A stretch of DNA of 64,000 bases, taken from contig NZ_CALPDE010000009.1 in the NCBI RefSeq assembly GCF_943193185.1, positions 1 to 64,000 on the forward strand, read 5' to 3'. Source of the stretch: Lactococcus ileimucosae (lineage in GTDB: Bacteria > Bacillota > Bacilli > Lactobacillales > Streptococcaceae). Shown here one piece after another: positions 1-8,360 of this stretch. The notes beneath the pieces were generated by a model, which saw nothing but the letters and a program-made list of their open reading frames with translations, was not told the DNA's origin and searched no databases. Within the stretch, counting starts at the first letter, position 1. The number at the start of each line of letters is the position of its first letter. The position numbers were made by a program, and so were the translations under genes.

Positions 1-96
1 TGTTACGTTTACTTTCTGAGTCTATAGTATAAAAAAAAAAAAAAAGGTCAAATGAAATGAGTGTTTGATGAGAAAAGGGGGCTTGGTTTGGCTGTT
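1..96 (-). promoter_or_regulatory. Poly-T-spacer promoter of a surface-protein copy lying left of the window
   Basis: On the minus strand this stretch matches the upstream regions at 12059-12150 and 24921-24995 almost base for base. A -35 TTGACC (46-51) is followed by a run of 15 T (31-45) and then ATACTATAG. In the other copies the start codon lies about 62 bases further downstream, so the gene itself begins just left of position 1. Spacer length depends on the -10 chosen: 14 (TATACT), 16 (TACTAT) or 19 (TATAGA). The sequence similarity is directly visible; promoter activity is inferred. Confidence 0.7.
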
Positions 97-150
97 AGAC
101 TTACAAAAAAAAAGAGACCTACCTGTCCCTTCTTTATCTAGTATCCTTTT

Positions 151-921
151 TTATGTTCTTAAGCCACGTCCACGTTCAATAAAATAGTAACAAACAGCAT
201 AGAGAGCAACAACAAAGCCCAGCAGAACAAGAAGACTAATCCAAAGCGCCACATCTTGAAGACCCAAGAAACCATAGCGAAAACCTGAAATCATGTAAAC
301 GATGGGATTTATCTTAGAGATGTCCTGCCAAATCGGCGGCAGCATTGAGATAGCGTAGAAAACGCCTCCCAGATAGGTCAAAGGCTGCAGAACAAAGGTC
401 GGAACAATCGAGACATCATCAAAAGAGCGGGCAAAAACTCCATTCAGCAAACCTGCCAGTGAAAAAAGGAAGGCCGTCAAGAGTAAGGTCACAAGGATGA
501 CCAGCCATGAGTTTACCACCAAAGGAACAAAAAGCAAGGAAATAATCGTAACAAGCGTTCCTACAAGTAGACCACGTAAACTTCCACCTGCCACAAAGCC
601 TAAGATAATCACGTGGGTAGGTACGGGGGCAACAAGCAGTTCTTCAATATTCTTCTGAAACTTTTGGGAGAAGAAACTTGATGAAACATTTGCATAAGAA
701 CTGGTAATGACTGACATCATAATCAAGCCAGGAACGATGAATTGCATGTAGGAAAAGCCATTCATATCTCCGATACGCGACCCAATCATTTTCCCGAAAA
801 TGATGAAATAAAGCGTTGTTGTAATCACAGGTGGGACTAAAGTTTGCACCCAGATACGCATAAAACGTGTCACCTCTTTAATCGCAAGAGATTTACCTGC
901 TGTCCAGTAAAGTTTAAGCAT
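151..921 (-). CDS. ABC-2 type transporter permease
   Basis: This 256-residue integral membrane protein has about six hydrophobic segments. Near residues 195-220 it carries the loop LPPIWQDISKINPIVYM, typical of ABC-2 permeases (polyketide or drug exporters, NodJ/DrrB-like). It would form the membrane channel for the ATPase encoded immediately upstream, whose stop it overlaps by 8 bp, so the two are almost certainly translationally coupled. The exported substrate cannot be read from the sequence. The family assignment is firm; the drug or lipid exporter role is inference. Confidence 0.9.
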   Translation of the reverse strand: MLKLYWTAGKSLAIKEVTRFMRIWVQTLVPPVITTTLYFIIFGKMIGSRIGDMNGFSYMQFIVPGLIMMSVITSSYANVSSSFFSQKFQKNIEELLVAPVPTHVIILGFVAGGSLRGLLVGTLVTIISLLFVPLVVNSWLVILVTLLLTAFLFSLAGLLNGVFARSFDDVSIVPTFVLQPLTYLGGVFYAISMLPPIWQDISKINPIVYMISGFRYGFLGLQDVALWISLLVLLGFVVALYAVCYYFIERGRGLRT

Positions 922-1840
922 CCTTCACCTCCTCTTCGTGGGTAAGTTTAACAAAAAGTTCTTCCAAGCGGTTGGATTTATTACGCATGGAGAGGACTTG
1001 AACGCCTTGTTCTGTCAACTGCTCAAAGGCAGCATTTATCCCTTGGTTTCGCTCAATCTTAAGCTCTAATGTTTGCGGGTCAATCATGTTCATCGTATAG
1101 TCACTGAGTTTTGGAACGGCACCAGTCGCTTTGATATCTAAGACAAAGGTTTCTGACTGCAATTTTGACAAGAGGTTTTTCATGCTTGTATCTTCAATGA
1201 CTTGTCCTGACTGAATAATTCCGATATTGCGGCAGAGCATTTCTGCTTCTTCCAGATAGTGCGTTGTCAGGATAATCGTTGTTCCTGATGCATTAAGCTG
1301 CGCAAGAAATTCCCACATCGAGCGACGTACATCAATGTCAACACCGGCCGTTGGCTCATCTAAGATTAAAAGTTTCGGTTCGTGCATCAAGGCACGCGCA
1401 ATCATCAAACGTCGCTTCATGCCACCAGACAGTCGTCCTGCGCGGTCATTACGCTTATCCCAGAGTTCAAGTTGGGTCAGATACTTTTCCGAGCGCTTAA
1501 GTGCCTCTTTACGTGGCACACCATAATACCCCGCTTGATTAACTAAAATCTGTTGGACTCTTTCAAACTGATTGAAGTTGAACTCTTGTGGTACAAGTCC
1601 GAGCTGTTGCTTGGCCTGAACGAGATTTTTATCGATATCGTAGTCAAAGACCTTGACCGTTCCAGATGTTTTGTTCACAAGTGAGGTAATAATCCCGATA
1701 GTTGTGGATTTCCCTGCTCCGTTTGGCCCAAGTAAGGCATAAAAGTCGCCTTCTTCAACGCTTAAGTCAATGCCTTTCAAAGCCTCTGTACCCGAATCAT
1801 ATACTTTTTTTAAATTTTTTATTTCAAGTGCTTTCTTCAT
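914..1840 (-). CDS. ABC transporter ATP-binding protein (drug-exporter type)
   Basis: This 308-residue cytoplasmic ATPase powers the permease at 151-921. It has Walker A GPNGAGKST (residues 38-46), the ABC signature LSGGMKRR (137-144), Walker B LLILDEP (157-163) and an H-loop TTHYLEE near 193. The ~80-residue C-terminal extension after the nucleotide-binding domain is usual for CcmA/DrrA-type exporters. Its ATG overlaps the rnmV stop in an ATGA arrangement (1837-1840), which places it in one transcript with tatD and rnmV. The substrate is unknown. Confidence 0.93.
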   Translation of the reverse strand: MKKALEIKNLKKVYDSGTEALKGIDLSVEEGDFYALLGPNGAGKSTTIGIITSLVNKTSGTVKVFDYDIDKNLVQAKQQLGLVPQEFNFNQFERVQQILVNQAGYYGVPRKEALKRSEKYLTQLELWDKRNDRAGRLSGGMKRRLMIARALMHEPKLLILDEPTAGVDIDVRRSMWEFLAQLNASGTTIILTTHYLEEAEMLCRNIGIIQSGQVIEDTSMKNLLSKLQSETFVLDIKATGAVPKLSDYTMNMIDPQTLELKIERNQGINAAFEQLTEQGVQVLSMRNKSNRLEELFVKLTHEEEVKDA

Positions 1841-2385
1841 TTGTAGCCCTTCATTATTTCTTCTATTTGCTCTACACAGATGCCAAACATATTAAGTCGC
1901 TTGAGAACTTGTTTGCCGTTGGCATAGCCTATCCGGAGTTCTTCACAGAGGTATTCACGCCGCTGACGACTGTCGGGGCGAAGAATTAAGCCAAATGTAA
2001 TGAGGTCTGCCTGAGTTACAGTCGGTGAAACAAGCTTGCCCCCCGTTAAATGTCCTAGAGCTTTTTGTAAATCTTCATATCTTGCATGCTCAACCCCGAG
2101 AGAGCCTTTACCTTTAGGCCGTGCTTCTTCACGCTTCAAAAAGGCGTGCTGGGCCTCAGGTATAGCTTGCATGATAATCTTGCGGATACGTTCCCCTTGA
2201 AAGTCTGGGTCTGTAAAAACAACGAGTCCGCGTCTTTCTTGAAGCACTTTCAGGCGCTCAATATCTGTAGCATCAATACTGCTGCCCCCAGTTTCGTAAG
2301 TGTCTAGCTCATAAAAACGTTTGAGATTAGTGGTGTCGTCACGCCCCTCAACAACAATGACTTTGTCAATTTTTTCTTTTGTCAT
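1837..2385 (-). CDS. rnmV: Ribonuclease M5
   Basis: RNase M5 makes the final cuts that mature 5S rRNA. This 182-residue protein is close to the family's usual ~185. It opens with a TOPRIM fold: IDKVIVVEGRDDT (residues 5-17, catalytic Glu in VEGRDD) and, later, VVFTDPDFQG (55-64), the acidic TOPRIM motif. A basic region follows (ARPKGKGSLGVEHA). It overlaps tatD upstream by 4 bp (ATGA), the conserved tatD-rnmV pair of Firmicutes. The usual third partner ksgA is not adjacent here but lies at 22.0 kb. Confidence 0.95.
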   Translation of the reverse strand: MTKEKIDKVIVVEGRDDTTNLKRFYELDTYETGGSSIDATDIERLKVLQERRGLVVFTDPDFQGERIRKIIMQAIPEAQHAFLKREEARPKGKGSLGVEHARYEDLQKALGHLTGGKLVSPTVTQADLITFGLILRPDSRQRREYLCEELRIGYANGKQVLKRLNMFGICVEQIEEIMKGYK

Positions 2386-3152
2386 GATAAGCCAAATACC
2401 TTAAGCGCATTGGCATAAGTTTGCTCTGCCACCTCTTCTAGTGTTAGGCCCCGAAGCGCAGCGATTTTTTCAGCTGTATAGCGTGTATAACCTGGCTGAT
2501 TTTCCTTGCCACGATAAGGCATTGGCGAAAGATAAGGTGCATCTGTTTCGACAAGTATGCGGTCTAGAGGGAGCTTTGAGGCTGCTTCTTGAACGTCCAG
2601 CGTTTTCTTAAAGGTAACCACTCCTGAAAATGATAGCATTAACCCAAGTTCTATAAACTTTTTAGCCTCTTCATAGCCCCCAGAAAAGCTGTGCATAATA
2701 CCGCCACAAGGACCAACTCCCTCTGACTTTATAATCTCATAAGTGTCTTCCAGTGCATCCCGTGTGTGGACGACAAAGGGAACATCAGCTTCCTTGGAAA
2801 TTTGAATCTGACGGCGAAAAGTCTTCTCTTGAAGTTCTTTTGACTCCACCATCCAGTGATAATCTAGACCAATCTCCCCAACAGCTAACACTTTATCCTT
2901 TTTTAGATTTTCCAGCAAGTACTTTTCAGCTTCTTGATCAAAACGGCCACATTCATCAGGGTGCCAACCAATCGTTGCATAGCACTCCATAAACTCTGTA
3001 GCAAGCCGCATCGCCCAATCATTTGTTTTTCGGTCAACCCCAACGATATTCATGCGATGAACATCCAGCTCATGTGCCTGAGCGATAATCTCCTTTTCTC
3101 TACCTATAAATTCATCCGAATTGAGGTGTGTATGTGTGTCAAAAATATCCAT
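2382..3152 (-). CDS. tatD: TatD family metal-dependent hydrolase (DNase)
   Basis: This 256-residue TIM-barrel metallohydrolase is of the normal family length. Metal ligands are visible in order: DTHTHLN at the N-terminus, GEIGLDYHW near residue 92, VVHTRDA, MHSFSGG and ETDAPYLSPMPYRG. TatD proteins are 3'-5' deoxyribonucleases proposed to act in DNA repair. It is the first gene of the tatD-rnmV-ABC transcript. The 322 bp upstream separates it from the divergent secreted-protein array and must contain both promoters; the ATG at 3152 is followed immediately by DIFDTHTH, as expected. Confidence 0.95.
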   Translation of the reverse strand: MDIFDTHTHLNSDEFIGREKEIIAQAHELDVHRMNIVGVDRKTNDWAMRLATEFMECYATIGWHPDECGRFDQEAEKYLLENLKKDKVLAVGEIGLDYHWMVESKELQEKTFRRQIQISKEADVPFVVHTRDALEDTYEIIKSEGVGPCGGIMHSFSGGYEEAKKFIELGLMLSFSGVVTFKKTLDVQEAASKLPLDRILVETDAPYLSPMPYRGKENQPGYTRYTAEKIAALRGLTLEEVAEQTYANALKVFGLS

Positions 3153-3371
3153 TCTTCTATTATAACGTAAAACAAAGTAAATTTTCTCTTAGAAAATTGC
3201 CTTGTTTTTCTATCAAATTTTACTTTGCTTATGTTCTTCTTCAAATAAGGAGAACAAAAAGTTTCTCTTTCAAGTTCATTAAAATTTTTTAACTGTTTCA
3301 CTCTGTGTATCTTCAAGATTATTTCTTTCTGATTTATAAATTTTTCTAAGTCCTTACAATCCTTTGTCCTC

Positions 3372-3401
3372 TTTACAAATTTATACTTTGTATTATACAA
3401 T
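3372..3401 (+). promoter_or_regulatory. Sigma-A promoter of array gene A
   Basis: The -35 is TTTACA (3372-3377) and the -10 is TACAAT (3396-3401), with an 18-bp spacer containing CTTTGTATT. The same -35, -10 and CTTTGTATT block recur upstream of array genes B and C, followed by a related GTTTTCAAGA-type block. Confidence 0.75.
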
Positions 3402-3474
3402 ATAATTACGGATCCGGTTTCAAGAGTCTCTAAAATGAAAATTGCTTCACTAAAAGACATTTAGGAGGAATGTT

Positions 3475-4017
3475 ATGTTAAAACGACTAATGCTGAGTAT
3501 TGCTGTTTTGCTAGGTGTGTTCTATGCTTCTAACGCACCAAGTCATGCTTTTGCATCCACAGTGGGAGCACCACCGTCTTCCCAATCCAATGAAAATACA
3601 GACGATGCCTTACCTCTTGATACCCCGTTAGTATTCAGGGGCTTTGACTACAATAATAACTTTTTAGGCTACCTAGGATTAACCTCTAGTTTTTATTGGA
3701 ATTACCTTTACATGGATACCTATGAGGAAATGTATCTAGAAGATGCTGGCCACGGTAAATATTTCCTCCGCGCTGGAAAACCGTCATGGGAGGCATATGA
3801 CTATGTAACAATAAGTAGTCGAGGTTATCTGTACCTAGATACCAAAGAACATGCGGAAGCCTTTACCATCACTTCAGAAAACGATCCTGTTAACCCTGGT
3901 CACAAACTCTATGATATCTTTGACAGTAAGTTCAGAGGCGTAGGCGTGTATGGTAGATATGTCACAATTGGAGGGCGTACCGTTCCGATATTTTGGCAAA
4001 TTATCCCCCAACTTTAA
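3475..4017 (+). CDS. Secreted protein, array member A (beta-trefoil-like, unknown function)
   Basis: I do not recognise a named family. The 180-residue product starts at ATG 3475 behind TTAGGAGGAATGTT, a strong ribosome binding site. A signal peptide (LKRLMLSIAVLLGVFYASN, cleavage probably after SHAFA) leads to a ~150-residue mature protein without a membrane anchor or LPXTG. The mature part has three similar segments: VFRGFDYNNNFLGYLGL, then YLEDAGHGKYFLRAGK with GYLYLDTKEHAEAFTI, then DSKFRGVGVYGRYVTIG ending FWQII. This pattern suggests a beta-trefoil (inference). It is the first of five tandem paralogs on an island of opposite orientation to its neighbours. Confidence 0.85.
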   Translation: MLKRLMLSIAVLLGVFYASNAPSHAFASTVGAPPSSQSNENTDDALPLDTPLVFRGFDYNNNFLGYLGLTSSFYWNYLYMDTYEEMYLEDAGHGKYFLRAGKPSWEAYDYVTISSRGYLYLDTKEHAEAFTITSENDPVNPGHKLYDIFDSKFRGVGVYGRYVTIGGRTVPIFWQIIPQL

Positions 4018-4173
4018 TAGCAAGGCTATAAACAAAACACATCAAATAGCAGATAAAGGAGCAACACCTCTCATCCGGAAAGAGGAAACTGTAGCTGTTT
4101 AAGAGCAGGCAAATGAAATAGCCAAATATGCTATTTAGCCACTATCATAAAGTCAAAAGTTCATACTTTTAAG

Positions 4174-4215
4174 ACAAGAACGTGCTTTCTATATTACGAA
4201 AAGCACGTTCTTTTG
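4174..4215 (+). terminator. Rho-independent terminator after array gene A
   Basis: A hairpin pairs AAGAACGTGCTTT with AAAGCACGTTCTT and is followed by T-rich sequence. A related hairpin follows gene B. The rest of the 584-bp gap 4018-4601 shows only the gene B promoter; I see no further gene in it. Confidence 0.75.
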
Positions 4216-4498
4216 GTATTTTTTAGATTTCCAACAGCTGTTCAAACAACTCAAAGAACTACGCCAGCAATCATGTATAGCTTTTTCAAAGGAAAAAATC
4301 TATCTGCTGTGTAATTCAGTTATCCAGTATTTCCTAGAGCTCACTTTTAAACTTTAGAGACGTCAGCTCAGTTCTTTTAATTTTTTATCAATAAAAAAGT
4401 GTATATTATGTAGATTTTAAAAGCTTTAATAGCCTTTATTTTTAAATATGCAGTGATATTTCTCCCCTTTTCATGAACTTTTTCACTCGTCCAAGACC

Positions 4499-4527
4499 TT
4501 TACATTTTACAGCTTTGTATTTACAAT
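4499..4527 (+). promoter_or_regulatory. Sigma-A promoter of array gene B
   Basis: TTTACA (4499-4504), a 17-bp spacer containing CTTTGTATT and TACAAT (4522-4527). It is followed by GGTTATAGGTTCGTTTTCAAG, shared with gene C at the same distance. Confidence 0.8.
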
Positions 4528-4601
4528 ACGGTTATAGGTTCGTTTTCAAGAAATACTGACTGTAAAGTCATCTCTATTAGAAAACATTTAGGAGGAATGT
4601 T

Positions 4602-5201
4602 ATGTTAAAACGATTGATGCTGGGCTTCTTTGTACTGTTGGGCGTTGTTTATGTGGCAAACTCGCCGACCCATGTTTCGGCAAGCACATCTGTCTTGTCT
4701 GGAAATACTGCTCTAACTCCCCGAGTCAAGTCAACACCACCACAAGATTTACCCCTTAATACTCCCTTAGTATTTATGGGATTCAGTGCTAAAGAATCTT
4801 TTTTAGGCTATCTAGGATTAGCTGTCAGTTTGAATTGGGATTATCTCCACATAGAACAGGAGGCAGAAGCAGCCAAGGAGATTTATCTAGAAGATGCTGG
4901 AGATGGTAAAGTCTACATGAAATCTGGGAAGGCCGACTGGCCAGGATATGACTATGTGGCAATATCTACTCAAGGTTTCTTGTACTTAGGTCTCAAAGAC
5001 TACGCAGCAACTTTCACTGTATCTGGGGTAAACGATGCTAAAAACTCCAACTATAGATTCTATGAGTTTTTCGACAAAGATTTTAGAGGTCTCGGCATGT
5101 ATGGCGAATTTGCTACGATTGGCAAAGGGACCACGTTTACGGCTTGGAAGCTCGTTCCCAAGTCAAATTTAACCCAGAAACTTAATAACGGGCAATCTTG
5201 A
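4602..5201 (+). CDS. Secreted protein, array member B (beta-trefoil-like, unknown function)
   Basis: This 199-residue paralog of array member A has an identical TTAGGAGGAATGTT ribosome binding context and the near-identical signal peptide start MLKRLML. The signal peptide probably ends after THVSA. The mature protein keeps the three-fold pattern: VFMGFSAKESFLGYLGL, YLEDAGDGKVYMKSGK with GFLYLGLKDYAATFTV, and KDFRGLGMYGEFATIG ending AWKLV. It has a slightly longer proline-rich linker after the signal peptide and a 12-residue polar C-terminal tail absent from the others. The function is unknown. Confidence 0.85.
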   Translation: MLKRLMLGFFVLLGVVYVANSPTHVSASTSVLSGNTALTPRVKSTPPQDLPLNTPLVFMGFSAKESFLGYLGLAVSLNWDYLHIEQEAEAAKEIYLEDAGDGKVYMKSGKADWPGYDYVAISTQGFLYLGLKDYAATFTVSGVNDAKNSNYRFYEFFDKDFRGLGMYGEFATIGKGTTFTAWKLVPKSNLTQKLNNGQS

Positions 5202-5282
5202 AAAGGCAATCAGGAGAGAAAGTTAGCTTAAGTCCTGTAAGTAAAATATTACCTAGGTCTCATTTATCATTTTTAGCTTTCC

Positions 5283-5332
5283 TCAAGCAAGAACGTGCTT
5301 TCTTCATAGAAAGCATGTTTTTTTGCTTTCAA
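5283..5332 (+). terminator. Terminator after array gene B
   Basis: AAGAACGTGCTTTCT pairs imperfectly with AGAAAGCATGTTTTTTT, a degenerate duplicate of the hairpin after gene A. The 640-bp gap 5202-5841 otherwise holds a small inverted repeat GTAGATTTTCATCTAC near 5449-5464 and the gene C promoter; no further gene is seen. Confidence 0.65.
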
Positions 5333-5741
5333 GTCGAGCGAAAGTGTGATAGAATCTGAATGAGTCATAGGAATCCTTAACTAAAGTGTTTGTGTCGTAA
5401 CTCCATTTTAGCGAATTTCTATGGCTTTTTTCCTACAAAAAATGGCAGTAGATTTTCATCTACCACCATACAGTATACAGAACCGTTTTTTATATTTTCG
5501 TACATTTCTGCTGCTTCGGCAAACCGGTTGAAAAGTTAAATTGCTCAATATAAAGTGAAGCAATTTCACAAATTTCCTGATGTACCATTAAAAGGTTTAT
5601 CGCTTTGGCTCTTGTTTGCTTTAATATTTCAGCAACAAAAAGGTTCTAATTTGCACATTTTTGTGTAGGACAGTCGTGATACTTTCTCTATCCTCTCTCT
5701 ATTCTTTTCCTGTCCTTAAACTTTTTTATCTGTCTGATACC

Positions 5742-5770
5742 TTTACATTTCGTGTCTTTGTATTTACAAT
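5742..5770 (+). promoter_or_regulatory. Sigma-A promoter of array gene C (and probably D, E)
   Basis: TTTACA (5742-5747), a 17-bp spacer containing CTTTGTATT and TACAAT (5765-5770), followed by TTATGGATTCGTTTTCAAGA. No comparable promoter is seen before genes D or E, so C-D-E may be one transcript. Confidence 0.8.
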
Positions 5771-5841
5771 GCTGTTATGGATTCGTTTTCAAGAGTTTTT
5801 GGAAGGTTTCTCAAATTTAGAAAACAGTGAGGAGAAGATTT

Positions 5842-6393
5842 ATGTTAAAGGGAGTGCTGTTAAGTATGACACTATTGGCAACTTGTACCTTTGGTTCACC
5901 TACACGCGCCGCTACAGCTGAATATCAGCAAAACAAGACGATTTTGCAAAACCTAAGCACAGAAGAATCTCTCCCCCTCGACACACCTTTGCTTTTTCGA
6001 GGCTACGATTACAACAACCAATTTCTTGGTTATCTGGGCTTAACTTCCTCAAAAGATTGGGACGGTCATGCTTGGGATTACCTCTACATGGATGCTTATA
6101 GGCCTCTATACTTGGAAGATGCTGGGAATAATAAAGTTTATATGAAATCTGGTAAACCAAACTGCAGCAGACATAACTATGTAGTCATTTCTTCTAGAGG
6201 CTACCTTTACCTAGGGGGGAAAGAATATGCCGAAGCCTTTATCACTTATGAGCAAAGCGATCCTATATTTCCTCAACAAAAACGCTACAGGTTTTTCGAT
6301 CGTCATTATAGGCCAATAGGTATATATGGCAAATACATTACAGCAGGCTTAGGGACAACTCCAGCAACTTGGAAAATTATAAAGCAACCTTAA
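5842..6393 (+). CDS. Secreted protein, array member C (beta-trefoil-like, unknown function)
   Basis: This paralog has 183 residues from ATG 5842. A GTG at 5827 in frame is rejected as the start because it lies inside the ribosome binding site GTGAGGAG. The signal peptide MLKGVLLSMTLLATCTFG probably ends near TRAA. The mature repeats are LFRGYDYNNQFLGYLGL with WDYLYM, YLEDAGNNKVYMKSGK with GYLYLGGKEYAEAF, and RHYRPIGIYGKYITAG ending TWKII. It carries one cysteine in the mature part (SGKPNCSR), unlike A, B and D. The function is unknown. Confidence 0.85.
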   Translation: MLKGVLLSMTLLATCTFGSPTRAATAEYQQNKTILQNLSTEESLPLDTPLLFRGYDYNNQFLGYLGLTSSKDWDGHAWDYLYMDAYRPLYLEDAGNNKVYMKSGKPNCSRHNYVVISSRGYLYLGGKEYAEAFITYEQSDPIFPQQKRYRFFDRHYRPIGIYGKYITAGLGTTPATWKIIKQP

Positions 6394-6498
6394 TATAGAA
6401 GGAATTGTGTCAGCTTGCTTTATTCAAATAAAGTGTCCTGTACAGTCCATTATGCCGCCACAGTTAAAATCATACAAAAATATCTAAGGAGAAATGTT

Positions 6499-7062
6499 AT
6501 GTTCAATCGACTAATCCTAGGAGGCGCTGTTTTATTAAGTGCGCTTTGTGTCTTTGTTTTTCCTAGGCCTACAGTTGCAGATGCAGATGTTGCTCATCGT
6601 CACACCCTGTCTTCTCAACATCTAAAAGCTGAAGGAGATTTGCCTCTCGACACCCCCTTGTTGTTTAGTGCCTTTGACTATAACCATCATTTTTTAGGCA
6701 GTTTAGGCTTAACCACCACCTTAGATTGGGACCTCTTGCCTTGGGAATTTCTCTACCTTTCTAGTTACAAGGAAGTTTATTTAGAAGAGGCGGGACAGGG
6801 TAAAGTTTATATACGTTCTGGACAAGCATACTGGAGAGAAGATGACTATGTGGTAATATCTCCTAGCGGCTATCTCTACTTAGGAAATAAAAAAGCCGCA
6901 GAAGCTTTTACTGTAATCGCAGACAGTGATCCCTCTAATCCCAATCAAAAAATTTATGAATTTTTTGACAGAAACTACAGAGGGATAGGAACCTATGGCA
7001 AATATATCACAGTAGGGACAGGGACCCAACCTACTGTCTGGAAAATCATACGAAAACTTTAA
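6499..7062 (+). CDS. Secreted protein, array member D (beta-trefoil-like, unknown function)
   Basis: This paralog has 187 residues from ATG 6499 behind TAAGGAGAAATGTT; an in-frame upstream start at 6415 has no ribosome binding site. The signal peptide is MFNRLILGGAVLLSALCVFV. The mature part keeps LFSAFDYNHHFLGSLGL, YLEEAGQGKVYIRSG with GYLYLGNKKAAEAFTV, and RNYRGIGTYGKYITVG ending VWKII. It lies 105 bp after gene C with no visible promoter, so it is probably co-transcribed with C. Confidence 0.85.
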   Translation: MFNRLILGGAVLLSALCVFVFPRPTVADADVAHRHTLSSQHLKAEGDLPLDTPLLFSAFDYNHHFLGSLGLTTTLDWDLLPWEFLYLSSYKEVYLEEAGQGKVYIRSGQAYWREDDYVVISPSGYLYLGNKKAAEAFTVIADSDPSNPNQKIYEFFDRNYRGIGTYGKYITVGTGTQPTVWKIIRKL

Positions 7063-7292
7063 ACTGTGACGGTTTCTGAGAAAAGGACTATGTCGCTCTC
7101 CAAAGAGCTCCATCTCCTGCTCAAAACAGAAAAATACTGGATTCATAATACCTCTTCCAGAACTGAGGGCAAGTCTCTCACCACGTACACTTAGAAACTG
7201 GGCCTCACTCTCATCCATAACAATGCAATATCACTATAGATTTGCTCTCAAAGGGAATCAAGTTCATGTCAAAAAATTTTAGGAGAAGAACC

Positions 7293-7850
7293 ATGTTCAA
7301 GAAATTAATTTCAGGAGCTGCTATGTTATTAACAGTGCTCTATATCTTTACTTTATCTGCACCTCTGACTACAGCCACAGCTGATGCTCATAAAAACAGC
7401 ACCGCTTCTTTAAAAACAGAAAACAGCTTGCCTCTTGATACACCTTTGTATTTTCGTCTCTTTGATTATGACAACCATTTTCTAGGTAACTTAGGCTTGG
7501 AAACATATCTAAGTTGGGATCATAACTGGGATTACGTTTCCCTCAGTAATCGTAAGGAGGTTTATTTCAAAGATGCAGGTCACGGGCGAGTTTATATAAG
7601 ATTTGGACATACTTTCTCCGCCTACCGGAACTATGTCGTTATCTCCTCGAGTGGCTCCCTTTATTTAGGAGAACCAAAAGATGCAACTGCTTTTGCTGTC
7701 CTCGTGAAAAGTGACCCCTTCTACCCTAACCAAAACATCTATAAATTTTTCGACAAGAAAGCGAACGAAGTCGGAGTCTATGGTCAATTTGTCACAGTAG
7801 GAAACGGGACAAGGCCTTGCATTTGGAGAATTGTCCCATCACTGGAGTAA
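7293..7850 (+). CDS. Secreted protein, array member E (beta-trefoil-like, unknown function)
   Basis: This is the fifth paralog, 185 residues from ATG 7293 behind TTAGGAGAAGAACC; the upstream in-frame ATG codons (7242, 7248, 7266) lack a ribosome binding site. A signal peptide (MFKKLISGAAMLLTVLYIFT) precedes YFRLFDYDNHFLGNLGL, YFKDAGHGRVYIRFG with GSLYLGEPKDATAFAV, and KANEVGVYGQFVTVG ending IWRIV. It is the most diverged copy in the first repeat. The 230 bp between D and E shows no gene. Confidence 0.83.
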   Translation: MFKKLISGAAMLLTVLYIFTLSAPLTTATADAHKNSTASLKTENSLPLDTPLYFRLFDYDNHFLGNLGLETYLSWDHNWDYVSLSNRKEVYFKDAGHGRVYIRFGHTFSAYRNYVVISSSGSLYLGEPKDATAFAVLVKSDPFYPNQNIYKFFDKKANEVGVYGQFVTVGNGTRPCIWRIVPSLE

Positions 7851-7921
7851 GATTTGCAAAATGGCTCCACTCTATGAAAATTTCCTTGGCTGCTTGTTTA
7901 CTTTTTGACGTGCTGGTAAGC

Positions 7922-7946
7922 AAAAAACGCCTCCATGGGCGTTTAT
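7922..7946. terminator. Bidirectional terminator between array gene E and the spx paralog
   Basis: AAACGCC and GGCGTTT flank a short loop. The stem has A-rich sequence on its left and T-rich sequence on its right, so it can serve the convergent genes on both sides. Confidence 0.7.
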
Positions 7947-7961
7947 AAATAATTGCATTTT

Positions 7962-8360
7962 TTAGATGGCGTTGCGTAAGCGAGCGCCTCCATTTTCTAA
8001 AATACGTACTGTGCGTGGCAGAAAAGCACGAATCTCTTCTTCATTGTATCCTACATGCAGGCGTTTTTCATCCATGATAATCGGACGACGCATGATTTGT
8101 GGATTTTCAGAAATGATTTTGATGGCTGCGGAAAGCGATAGGTCTTCAAAATCAACACCCAGTGTCTTAACAAAACGATTACGACTAGAAATGAGCCCCT
8201 CAACACCATCATCACATTTTTCAAGAATGCGGCTAATTTCTTCTGCTGAAAGCGGATCGCCGATGAGATTACGCTCTTGAAATGGAATGTTGTGATAAGT
8301 CAACCAAGTCTTAGCTTTTTTACAACTCGTACAAGATGGGGCTGTATAAATAGTAAGCAT
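7962..8360 (-). CDS. Spx/ArsC family transcriptional regulator (paralog 1)
   Basis: The product has 132 residues from ATG 8360. The ATG 15 bp upstream is rejected because the sequence between them, AAGGAGAGAGGG, is the ribosome binding site. It is a thioredoxin-like Spx protein with the redox switch CTSC (residues 10-13 of MLTIYTAPSCTSCKKA), the RRPIIMD strand and the GYNEEEIRAFLPR C-terminal signature. Spx proteins bind RNA polymerase alpha and tune stress transcription. Lactococci carry several paralogs; another lies at 53.4 kb. Which lactococcal Spx this corresponds to is not determinable here. Confidence 0.9.
   Translation of the reverse strand: MLTIYTAPSCTSCKKAKTWLTYHNIPFQERNLIGDPLSAEEISRILEKCDDGVEGLISSRNRFVKTLGVDFEDLSLSAAIKIISENPQIMRRPIIMDEKRLHVGYNEEEIRAFLPRTVRILENGGARLRNAI

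Noticed and set aside
3104-3460. A 118-codon minus-strand open frame upstream of tatD
   Set aside because: It overlaps tatD's 5' end in another frame and crosses the conserved promoter of array gene A; AT-rich chance frame.
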